Position numbers and translations under genes: made by a program. The notes below the pieces were generated by a model. That model had not been told where the DNA came from. It was given only the letters and a program-made list of their open reading frames with translations, and ran no database searches. DNA of 7,626 bases from JAMBLL01 sp964387145 (lineage in GTDB: Bacteria; Actinomycetota; Acidimicrobiia; Spongiisociales; UBA5794), in assembly GCA_964387145.1 (NCBI GenBank), contig CAYLVM010000116.1, positions 1-7,626 of the forward strand, in the 5' to 3' direction. Every line of letters begins with the position of its first letter. Position 1 is the stretch's first letter. This document shows, in pieces, positions 1-5,986 of the stretch.

Positions 1-63
1 AGGGAGCAGCACATACGGCGCCAAATCGCCTTCACTCGTCTGGAGGTGGTACTCACGGGTCAT
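1..63 (-). CDS. Uridine/nucleoside phosphorylase, N-terminal fragment (runs off left edge)
   Basis: Only the first 21 codons are present. Read on the minus strand from the ATG at 63 they give MTREYHLQTSEGDLAPYVLLP. The pattern YHL, then GD, then APYVLLP matches the opening of PNP/UDP-family nucleoside phosphorylases, in which a phosphate-binding GDP loop normally follows the LLP. These cytoplasmic enzymes split nucleosides such as uridine into base and ribose-1-phosphate during nucleoside salvage. A good ribosome binding site, GAAAGGA on the minus strand at 76-70, lies six bases before the ATG and supports the start. The gene diverges from the methyltransferase gene. The catalytic part is outside the window, so substrate preference (uridine or purine nucleosides) cannot be judged. 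Confidence 0.68.
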   Translation of the reverse strand, partial: MTREYHLQTSEGDLAPYVLLP

Positions 64-214
64 GTGTCATCCTTTCGATGAGCGCCAATCTAGTTGCAGG
101 CACTCCGATGGAGCGTCTCTATACGCCGCCCGATGAGCGGCGATCCCCGGCCGCTGTTTGGGTAGTGCTCCACAACCGACCAACATCACCGCGACACCGA
201 AAGGATCGACCAGC
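64..214. promoter_or_regulatory. Divergent intergenic region with an inverted repeat
   Basis: This 151-bp spacer must carry the start signals of both the leftward phosphorylase gene and the rightward methyltransferase gene. A perfect 6-bp inverted repeat (CGCCGC at 124-129, loop CCGATGA, GCGGCG at 137-142) sits near the middle and could be an operator or a hairpin. On the minus strand TAGATT (92-87) fits the actinobacterial -10 pattern TANNNT and lies 23 bases from the phosphorylase ATG, but no convincing -35 partner is seen. No clear promoter was found for the plus-strand gene. Confidence 0.35.
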
Positions 215-1012
215 ATGCAGAGCCGGTACGACATCGAGAGCACGACGAACGAACGCGCACGCGCATGGTTCGCTCTTGCGAAGCGGTCCGAGCGCGGCCG
301 CACCGGGCACTTCGTCATCGAGGGTGCCAGAGAGGTCGAGCGTGCCTCGGGCGTGGTCGATGTGGTCGAGATGATCGTCTGTCCCGACTACGCGACCGAG
401 GTTGCCGTCCCTTCGCCATCGACGATCGTCAGTCTCCGTGTTTTCGACAAGCTCTCGAATCGGCGTCACCCCGATGGCGTGGCGTGTGTCGCACGGATAC
501 CAGAGAGTGGTCTCGACGATTTCTCTCCAGCCGATCCAGCGCTCGTCCTCGTCGCTGATGGCATCGAGAAGCCCGGCAACATCGGTGCCATCCTCAGGAC
601 GTGTGATGCCCTCGGTGCAGCGTTCCTCGGGTCGGGACTCGGCACCGACCTGGTCAACCCGAACGTCGTGCGTGCCGCCCAGGGCTCACTGTTCGCTTTT
701 CCGACCGCAACCGTCGAGCGAGATCAGGCCGTGGCGTGGTGCCGGGCGAACACAACCGTTGTCGTTGCACACCCGGACCCAGGAGCAGACGACCTGTGGT
801 CGGTGGATCTCACTACTCCCACCAGCATCGTGATCGGTGCCGAGCACAGTGGTGTCGACGAGCAGTGGCTCAGGGCCGGAACACCCATCGTCGTGCCCAT
901 GTGCGGAACTGCGGACTCGCTCAACGCATCGGTGACGGCGGCGTTGTTCCTCGGCGAGGCTGCGCGGCAACGCACTTCACTCCGTAGCCACCGAGGATCA
1001 GCGCAGAGCTAG
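215..1012 (+). CDS. TrmH/SpoU-family RNA 2'-O-ribose methyltransferase
   Basis: Predicted cytoplasmic, SAM-dependent SPOUT methyltransferase of 265 residues that would methylate a ribose 2'-OH in rRNA or tRNA. A substrate-binding segment of the RlmB/TrmH type lies near residues 20-45 (RGRTGHFVIEGAREV). All three SpoU motifs are present: motif 1 EKPGNIGAILRTCDALG with Asn122 and Arg128; motif 2 IVIGAEHSGV with Glu210; motif 3 VPMCGTADSLNASVTAAL with the SLN at 235-237. The C-terminal half forms the SAM-binding trefoil knot. The ATG at 215 is chosen over the in-frame ATG at 158 because AAAGGA (200-205) sits nine bases before it and the extra 19 residues look non-coding. The gene converges on the lipoprotein gene with an 11-bp gap and no visible terminator. 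The RNA target cannot be told from sequence; 23S rRNA is the commonest for such proteins. Confidence 0.9.
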   Translation: MQSRYDIESTTNERARAWFALAKRSERGRTGHFVIEGAREVERASGVVDVVEMIVCPDYATEVAVPSPSTIVSLRVFDKLSNRRHPDGVACVARIPESGLDDFSPADPALVLVADGIEKPGNIGAILRTCDALGAAFLGSGLGTDLVNPNVVRAAQGSLFAFPTATVERDQAVAWCRANTTVVVAHPDPGADDLWSVDLTTPTSIVIGAEHSGVDEQWLRAGTPIVVPMCGTADSLNASVTAALFLGEAARQRTSLRSHRGSAQS

Positions 1013-1023
1013 ACCTTCGTGGC

Positions 1024-1560
1024 TCACTGAGATTCGCTCACCCCTAGACATACCGCGTCGAACGAATCGCTACCACTTTCCATGGAGAAACAGTCGGCGA
1101 CGCTGATCACTGAGTCACCTTGGTTCCACATGGCGGTCCGCATCGACTCACCACCAACGTCGAGCGCCGATTCACTGCGCGACCAGTCGTCGCCGGATCC
1201 GGTCGTCCAATCATCGTAGAACGAGATGAGTTCGTCGTAACGATCCTTGGCGAACGTGACCGAAACGAAGACGTTGGACCCATCCGATCCAGAGACCGTT
1301 GCCTTGCCTCCGTCGGGGATCGGTATCGTGAGCTCGTCGGGGACGGGTACCTCGTTGCCGAAGTTGACCGAGTTTCCGTCTTCGCCCTCGACGCTGAGGC
1401 TGACCCCACCGTCGTCGTTGAGTTCGACGTCGACGTTGCCCTGTCCCTGAGACTCGATCGCCTTCTCGACGATCCGCTCGGCCGTGTTGTCTGCAGCCGA
1501 GCTGCATGCTGCAGCGATCATCGCCGTTGCGGCGAACAGGATCACCCATCTGCGTGTCAT
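1024..1560 (-). CDS. Small secreted lipoprotein of unknown function
   Basis: Not assigned to a named family. The 178-residue product opens with a type II signal peptide: a basic start (MTRRW), a hydrophobic stretch and a lipobox ending AAAC, so lipidation is expected at Cys19 with anchoring on the outer face of the membrane. The mature part is acidic and rich in Asp, Gly and Ser. It has a GNVDVELNDDGGVSLSVEG stretch and a PIPDGG turn, giving a predicted all-beta character with a short amphipathic helix (KDRYDELISFYDDW, about 105-118). Cys157 and Cys171 could form a disulfide. Proteins with a similar GxVDV / DGGV / VPIPDGG layout are common hypothetical actinobacterial lipoproteins. The ATG at 1560 is preferred because the signal peptide begins there and GGGG lies just upstream; an in-frame ATG at 1575 is the alternative. 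It lies downstream of the DsbA-like gene on the same strand with a 94-bp gap, so co-transcription is possible. Confidence 0.75.
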   Translation of the reverse strand: MTRRWVILFAATAMIAAACSSAADNTAERIVEKAIESQGQGNVDVELNDDGGVSLSVEGEDGNSVNFGNEVPVPDELTIPIPDGGKATVSGSDGSNVFVSVTFAKDRYDELISFYDDWTTGSGDDWSRSESALDVGGESMRTAMWNQGDSVISVADCFSMESGSDSFDAVCLGVSESQ

Positions 1561-1654
1561 ACCTACCCCGCTCATGTGCTCGCACCGTGTCGGGTGGCGA
1601 GACGTCTCTGGGTGGTGAGGATACCAAGGGGAGTGCTCATCGCCTTTGTCGAGG

Positions 1655-2155
1655 TCAGGGCTTCGTGATGCTCCAGATACCGTCGTCGCTGAGCACGGAC
1701 ATGATCGTCTGTGCAGTCAACTCGAGGTGGCCGCTGCTCGCTGCAGCGTTGAGGACGATGTGGGCAACGGGACCAAGCTGGTACAAGGTCGGGGTATCCG
1801 TGACACCGAGTTCGCTCGCGTTGGTTGTCATCGCTTCGAGTGCGGACGTGTCGACCAGCGGCAATCCGCCGGACAGACCTGCAGCATCCATGGCTTTCAG
1901 CACAGCCTCGCGCTCGTCGGGGTCGCTGCCTTCGATGTGTACCAGTCCGAGGAGAGCGTGGAGGAACCTGCCTCTCTCGACCGGTGACGACAACCCGATG
2001 TACACGCTCATCGCCTCGGCTTGAGAATCCTGGTAGAACGGCACCCAGTCGAGCGCAACGGTGTTCCCTGCCTTTGCAAACGCGCGTACGAAACGATAGA
2101 AGTGCCACACCTGTGGGTTCGCGAAGTCGAACCACACCCTGCCGTCGAGTTGCAT
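1655..2155 (-). CDS. Thioredoxin-fold DsbA-like protein lacking the CXXC motif
   Basis: This 166-residue protein has the outline of the DsbA / FrnE / mycothiol-dependent-reductase superfamily. It opens with a beta strand, RVWFDFANPQVWHFYRFV (6-23), equivalent to the family's FWFDPxCPWCW segment. A helical insertion follows, and then a cis-proline-like loop, GVTDTPTLYQLGP, with Pro122. The residues at the CXXC position are Asn-Pro-Gln-Val and the whole protein has no cysteine, so it cannot act as a disulfide oxidoreductase. A binding or glutathione-transferase-like role (as in hydroxychromene carboxylate isomerases) is possible but unproven. There is no signal peptide, so it is cytoplasmic. 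The start is uncertain: ATG 2155 is preferred because TACAGT (2167-2162, minus) would place transcription initiation at it without a leader; GTG at 2158 or GTG at 2179 would add 1 or 8 residues. It diverges from the nuclease operon. Confidence 0.6.
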   Translation of the reverse strand: MQLDGRVWFDFANPQVWHFYRFVRAFAKAGNTVALDWVPFYQDSQAEAMSVYIGLSSPVERGRFLHALLGLVHIEGSDPDEREAVLKAMDAAGLSGGLPLVDTSALEAMTTNASELGVTDTPTLYQLGPVAHIVLNAAASSGHLELTAQTIMSVLSDDGIWSITKP

Positions 2156-2191
2156 CACCCAACTGTAGCGGCGAGTCACGGGATCCGGCCC

Positions 2192-2207
2192 GGCACCGGT
2201 TGGTGCC
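2192..2207. repeat. Perfect inverted repeat upstream of the DsbA-like gene
   Basis: GGCACC (2192-2197), loop GGTT, GGTGCC (2202-2207) form a perfect 6-bp inverted repeat. It lies between the two divergent starts, 36 bp upstream of the chosen ATG of the DsbA-like gene. It could be an operator, or an mRNA hairpin if transcription starts further upstream. No run of T follows on either strand, so a terminator is unlikely. Confidence 0.4.
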
Positions 2208-2258
2208 TGCGACGGCGGTGGAGGGGTACCGGTATAGGCACGTCACCCATCGACCAAC

Positions 2259-2287
2259 CTGACGTCGAACACACGTTCGACTATCGT
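2259..2287 (+). promoter_or_regulatory. Promoter of the nuclease-CDC48 operon, predicted leaderless
   Basis: CTGACG (2259-2264) resembles a -35 box and TATCGT (2282-2287) fits the actinobacterial -10 pattern TANNNT. The spacer is 17 bp. Counting six bases past the -10 puts the expected transcription start at 2294, the first base of the GTG codon. No purine-rich ribosome binding site precedes that codon, consistent with a leaderless transcript, a common arrangement in actinobacteria. The spacer is occupied by the LexA box. Confidence 0.65.
2265..2280. promoter_or_regulatory. LexA-binding SOS box
   Basis: TCGAACACACGTTCGA is a perfect palindrome around a 4-base centre. It matches the known Mycobacterium/Bacillus-type SOS box core GAAC-N4-GTTC including the flanking TCG/CGA used in mycobacteria. 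With G2264 and C2281 the arms extend to 7 bp each. It fills the spacer between the -35 and -10 elements, so bound LexA would block RNA polymerase directly. It controls the rightward nuclease gene and, by the short gap, probably the CDC48-like gene; an effect on the divergent DsbA-like gene cannot be excluded. Confidence 0.85.
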
Positions 2288-2293
2288 GGGTGG

Positions 2294-3964
2294 GTGACAC
2301 CCACGGGACAGCGATCGTTCGAGCAGCTCGGCACCCCCCTTGCGGAGGTGCCGTTCTGCGTGCTCGACCTCGAGACCACAGGCCTGTCCCCAGATACAGA
2401 TGCGATCACCGAGATCGGCGCCGCGCGCTATGAGAGCGGTGTCGAGGTCGGCCGGTTCCAGACGCTCATCAACCCGGGAACCGGGATCCCCCCAACGGTG
2501 ACCGTCATGACCGGCATCACCCAGACGATGGTCATCGACGCGCCGAGGATCGAGGAAGCACTCCCCTCGTTCCTCGAGTTCCTCGGTGATGCGGTGATCG
2601 TGGGGCACAACGTTCGGTTCGACCTGTCCTTTCTCAATGCTGCAGCGATCCGGCTCGGGTACGGGCGCCTCCCCCACCGCCACACCGACACGCTTCGTCT
2701 CGCGCGCAGACTCGTGGGCAACGACGTGCGCAACATGAAACTGTCGAGCCTTGCAGCGCACTTCGGCTCACCGGTGACACCCAATCACCGTGCTCTTGAT
2801 GATGCCCTGGCCACCGCCCACGTGTTCTGGGCCCTCCTCGAGCGGGCCGGGTCGGTCGGTGTAACCCACCTCGACGATCTCCTCTCCTTGCCGACGATCA
2901 AGGGGGCGCGAGCCATCGGCAAGCTCGGCCTCACTGAAGGCCTGCCGCGTGGGCCTGGCGTCTACACGTTCCGCGACGCGTCCGGCACAGCGATCTACGT
3001 CGGGAAGGCGACCAACCTGCGCGCCAGAGTCCGGTCGTATTTCAGCGGCGACACCCGGAGACGGATCGACGCCATGTTGCGTGATCTCGACCGAGTCGAG
3101 TATCTCGAGACCTGTGCTGAGATCGAGGCATCCGTGCTCGAGCTTCGGATGATCACCGAGTACACACCGCTGTACAACCGCAGATCGAAACCACCGAGGT
3201 CCCTGCACTGGATCCGCCTCACCGATGAGCGGTTCCCGCGGCTCTCGATCACGCGGACACCAGGCACCTCCCGGCTGACCTTTGGCCCCTTCCGTTCCCG
3301 TCGGGCAGCCGAGATCGTGATGGCAGCCCTCTGGGACGCTTCGCGCATTCGACGCTGTACGCGACCGGGCCGTGGATGCAGGCTCGCCGAGATCAGCGGC
3401 GCCGTGTGTCCGTGCACCGGATCGGTCTCGTCGTCCGAGTACGCCGCCGTCGTCGATGAGCTCGTGCTGGGTGTTGCGACCCCGGCGATCCTCGCTCGAA
3501 GGCTCGAGGATCGGATGACCCGCCTGGCAGACTTCGAACGCTACGAGGACGCTGCTGCCGTACGCGATCGATGGTCTGCTCTTGCGCGGACACTCGACCG
3601 ATCGAGGGTGTGGGACTGCCTTCAGGCGGCAGGACGGATCGAGGCATCGTCCCTCGACGGCGTCACACTCGTCATCGAACGTGGCCGTCTCGGCGCGGCG
3701 TGGCGTACGGGCAAGACTCCGCCGCTGCCGGCTCGCACCACCGGCATCGAGAGGTCCAAGCCACCAACCATGCTCGACATCGATGAGGCGATGCTGTTGT
3801 GGACGTGGTTGAACCGCACCGGAACCCGGGTCGATGACGTCGATGGGCAACTCGCTCTCCCCACCGGCCGTGTCGTCTACCCGCAGGTCACCCAACCAAC
3901 ACCGACCTCCCACTCCGGTGGGAAGCGGATCCGTCACGATCGCGTCGGTGCCCCGATTGCGTAG
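2294..3964 (+). CDS. DEDDh exonuclease / GIY-YIG (UvrC/Cho-like) nuclease fusion
   Basis: Predicted DNA-repair nuclease of 556 residues. Residues 20-185 are a DnaQ-like 3'-5' exonuclease with all DEDDh residues: Asp25 and Glu27 (LDLETTG), Asp110 (GHNVRFD), His165 and Asp170. Residues 217-296 are a GIY-YIG domain (GVY 222-224, YVG 235-237, Arg243, Glu283, Asn295) like the incision domain of UvrC and Cho. A UvrC-type cysteine set follows (Cys355, 362, 372, 374), probably binding an Fe-S cluster, then a UVR-like helix pair (about 398-434) that in UvrC contacts UvrB. The RNase H-like and helix-hairpin-helix domains of full UvrC are absent. The architecture is that of the actinobacterial DEDD-exonuclease family to which I believe M. 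tuberculosis Rv2191 belongs. The GTG at 2294 is chosen over an in-frame ATG at 2021 because the SOS box and promoter lie just upstream and the added residues resemble no domain. The CDC48-like gene follows after 27 bp. Confidence 0.9.
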   Translation: MTPTGQRSFEQLGTPLAEVPFCVLDLETTGLSPDTDAITEIGAARYESGVEVGRFQTLINPGTGIPPTVTVMTGITQTMVIDAPRIEEALPSFLEFLGDAVIVGHNVRFDLSFLNAAAIRLGYGRLPHRHTDTLRLARRLVGNDVRNMKLSSLAAHFGSPVTPNHRALDDALATAHVFWALLERAGSVGVTHLDDLLSLPTIKGARAIGKLGLTEGLPRGPGVYTFRDASGTAIYVGKATNLRARVRSYFSGDTRRRIDAMLRDLDRVEYLETCAEIEASVLELRMITEYTPLYNRRSKPPRSLHWIRLTDERFPRLSITRTPGTSRLTFGPFRSRRAAEIVMAALWDASRIRRCTRPGRGCRLAEISGAVCPCTGSVSSSEYAAVVDELVLGVATPAILARRLEDRMTRLADFERYEDAAAVRDRWSALARTLDRSRVWDCLQAAGRIEASSLDGVTLVIERGRLGAAWRTGKTPPLPARTTGIERSKPPTMLDIDEAMLLWTWLNRTGTRVDDVDGQLALPTGRVVYPQVTQPTPTSHSGGKRIRHDRVGAPIA

Positions 3965-3991
3965 TGTTCCTAACTCTGAAAGACTGGCCGA

Positions 3992-5926
3992 ATGCGATTC
4001 GTACTCCGACCGGGAACCTCGAGGACGGCCAAGGCCGATCCAACCCTGCTCGCGACGCTCGGGCTTCCCGGCGGCGGTGTCGTGAAGGTCGGCAAGACCC
4101 ATGTGCGTGTCACCCCGGCCGAGATGTCGCGTCTCAACGAACTCGAGATCCCACAGAGTGCCTTCGACAACGGTGCCGGAGCCCCTGGAGATGCCATTTC
4201 CGTCGAGCGTGCTGTCGTACCCAACGCAACCTCGGTCGGCGTGCGCCTCGAGGGAAGCGTGCTCGATATCGTGCCTGGGGCACTCCTCGGCGTACCGGTG
4301 ACCGCGCGCGACCGCTACAGAACCGACGAAGGCACGATAGAAATCATCGAGGTCTCGCCCGCCTCCACCGCGGTCGTAACAGCCTCCACGCTTGCTCGTG
4401 CTCCCGAGGATCGACGCGAAGACGTCCCCGGACCGACGGAGGACTCCCAGGCTCCGGCAACCTCTGTACTCACGGCCGGCCTCGACAACGAGTACGAGCT
4501 TCTGGCGGGATGGCTCCAGCTCCTCCTCGGAGACCGCCCGAACGCTCCCCAACAACGAGTCGCCGGGATCGTGGTGAGCGGGCCACCGGGCTGTGGCAAG
4601 GGCGAACTCGTTGCGGCTGCGTGCAGCGACCTCGGCTATCGGATGACAACGATCGATCTGCGCACGGTCACGACACCGGAACGCCTTCTCGCGAAGTTCG
4701 AACGTGCGATCAAGGGTGCCTCGCCACGGTCCGTCCTCTATGTCAAACGACTCGACCATCTCATCGCACGCGAGGGAGGTATCCGACATCAGACGGCTGC
4801 GGTCACCCGGTGGCTGCTCGACACGGCAGCCGATGTCGCCGGAGTCACAGTCGTCATCGGCACACGCCTCAGCGATCTCCCCGAGACTCTCGATGCGAGA
4901 GAGCTCCTCCCGAGGACCCTGACGATCGCTCCCCCCGACCGCAAACGACGCAAGGCCCTCTTCGATGTGGCGCTCGGACGCACCGTCGGCCTCGACACAA
5001 CCCGCCTCGCGAACGCGACGCCGGGCTTCTCCGCTCTCGACATCTCTTCGGCCGTTCTCGCGGCAAGGGCGGCGGTACCCGGCGAGCCGACGACCGAGGA
5101 CGTGCTCGACGCTATCGGTTCGACGACGCCGTCGCTCGGTACCTCCACCCTTGGCGACATCCCGAGCTACGGCTTCGACAAGGTCGCGAACCTCGTCGAT
5201 GTCAAGCGAACGCTGACCGAGACGGTCATATGGCAGCTTCGTGAGCCTGAGCGGTTCGAGCGGATGGGTATCGAACCACCCCGCGGGATCCTGCTCTACG
5301 GCCCACCCGGTACGGGCAAGACCTACGTCATGCGCGCACTTGCACACGAGTCCGGCGCCGCGTTCTTCACGATCAAAGGTGCCGAGCTCCTCGACAAGTG
5401 GGTCGGGGAATCCGAACGTGGCGTTCGCGAGGTGTTCGCCAGGGCGCGGGCGCTTGCACCCGCGATCGTCTTCTTCGACGAGCTCGACGCCCTTGCTCCC
5501 CAGCGAGGTCGTTCAACCAACACCGTCACCGACAGCGTCGTTGCTGCCCTACTCACCGAGCTCGACGGCGTCGGCTCCCGGGGAGACGTCTTCGTCGTGG
5601 GAGCCACGAACAGGAGAGACCTCATCGATCCCGCTCTGCTTCGCCCCGGACGCCTCGAGGTGCACCTGTTCCTCGACGTTCCCGAACCTGCAGCGCGCGA
5701 GGCGTTCTTCGCGATGACCTCGGTCCCGTTCGACGACGCCGTCGAGATCACCGAGCTCGTCGCCATCACTGACGGCTTCTCCTTTGCAGATCTCGACGGC
5801 GTGCTGCGTGCCGCGGCGATCCGTTCGCTGCGCAACGATGCCCTTGCGTCGCTGGTCTCGATGGACGATCTCCGAGCTTCCGTATCGCAGCGGCGCTCCC
5901 AGCGGCCAGATTCACCGAATGCTTGA
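3992..5926 (+). CDS. CDC48/p97-like double AAA+ ATPase with degenerate D1
   Basis: Cytoplasmic protein-unfolding motor of 644 residues. Residues 1-130 resemble the CDC48 N-domain (double-psi barrel, then a small beta domain from about 80), which binds substrates or adaptors. A linker (about 133-162) leads to D1 and D2. D2 is intact: Walker A GPPGTGKT (437-444), pore loop KWVGE (469-473), Walker B IVFFDE (492-497), sensor 1 Asn540, arginine fingers Arg551 and Arg554, sensor-2 helix after about 596. D1 is degenerate: Walker A reads GPPGCGKG (197-204), lacking the final Thr/Ser; the Walker B Asp-Glu pair is Lys252-Arg253; and the sensor-1 Asn is missing. D1 is probably structural while D2 hydrolyses ATP. 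The C-terminus (DSPNA) has no proteasome-docking Tyr. Actinobacterial CDC48-like proteins (Cpa) are reported proteasome partners; orthology is plausible but unproven. GAAAGA (3978-3983) precedes the ATG by eight bases. Probably co-transcribed with the upstream nuclease. Confidence 0.9.
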   Translation: MRFVLRPGTSRTAKADPTLLATLGLPGGGVVKVGKTHVRVTPAEMSRLNELEIPQSAFDNGAGAPGDAISVERAVVPNATSVGVRLEGSVLDIVPGALLGVPVTARDRYRTDEGTIEIIEVSPASTAVVTASTLARAPEDRREDVPGPTEDSQAPATSVLTAGLDNEYELLAGWLQLLLGDRPNAPQQRVAGIVVSGPPGCGKGELVAAACSDLGYRMTTIDLRTVTTPERLLAKFERAIKGASPRSVLYVKRLDHLIAREGGIRHQTAAVTRWLLDTAADVAGVTVVIGTRLSDLPETLDARELLPRTLTIAPPDRKRRKALFDVALGRTVGLDTTRLANATPGFSALDISSAVLAARAAVPGEPTTEDVLDAIGSTTPSLGTSTLGDIPSYGFDKVANLVDVKRTLTETVIWQLREPERFERMGIEPPRGILLYGPPGTGKTYVMRALAHESGAAFFTIKGAELLDKWVGESERGVREVFARARALAPAIVFFDELDALAPQRGRSTNTVTDSVVAALLTELDGVGSRGDVFVVGATNRRDLIDPALLRPGRLEVHLFLDVPEPAAREAFFAMTSVPFDDAVEITELVAITDGFSFADLDGVLRAAAIRSLRNDALASLVSMDDLRASVSQRRSQRPDSPNA

Positions 5927-5950
5927 CACACGGAAACTACGTATTGCCAC

Positions 5951-5979
5951 TTGTTGACAACCCCGCGTAGCGGTACGGT
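5951..5979 (+). promoter_or_regulatory. Candidate promoter of the vWA surface-protein gene
   Basis: TACGGT (5974-5979) fits the TANNNT -10 pattern and lies 17 bp after TTGTTG (5951-5956). The better -35 match TTGACA (5954-5959) overlaps this but would leave a spacer of only 14 bp. Transcription would begin near 5986, giving a leader of about 180 nt. A second TTGACA at 5923-5928 overlaps the CDC48 stop codon but has no -10 partner at the right distance. Confidence 0.35.
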
Positions 5980-5986
5980 TGAAGCA

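Noticed and set aside
1013..1023. Bidirectional terminator between the convergent methyltransferase and lipoprotein genes
   Set aside because: The gap is only 11 bp and shows no stem-loop or T-run.
2021..2293. In-frame upstream extension of the nuclease gene from ATG 2021
   Set aside because: It would translate through the SOS box, promoter and the divergent gene; the 91 extra residues look non-coding.
3964..5244. Plus-strand open frame of 426 codons overlapping the CDC48-like gene
   Set aside because: The product is a string of Arg/Pro/Ser-rich sequence typical of an out-of-frame reading; the overlapping frame encodes conserved AAA+ motifs.
5253..5277. GGTTCGA...TCGAACC inverted repeat in the CDC48-like gene
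   Set aside because: Half-sites are in the opposite order to an SOS box, the spacing is 11 bases, and it lies within conserved coding sequence.
2768..5347. Long minus-strand open frame of 859 codons opposite the nuclease and ATPase genes
   Set aside because: It spans two well-recognised plus-strand genes and their junction, its product is low-complexity and Arg/Gly/Asp-rich with no domain, and it is the expected shadow of high-GC coding DNA.
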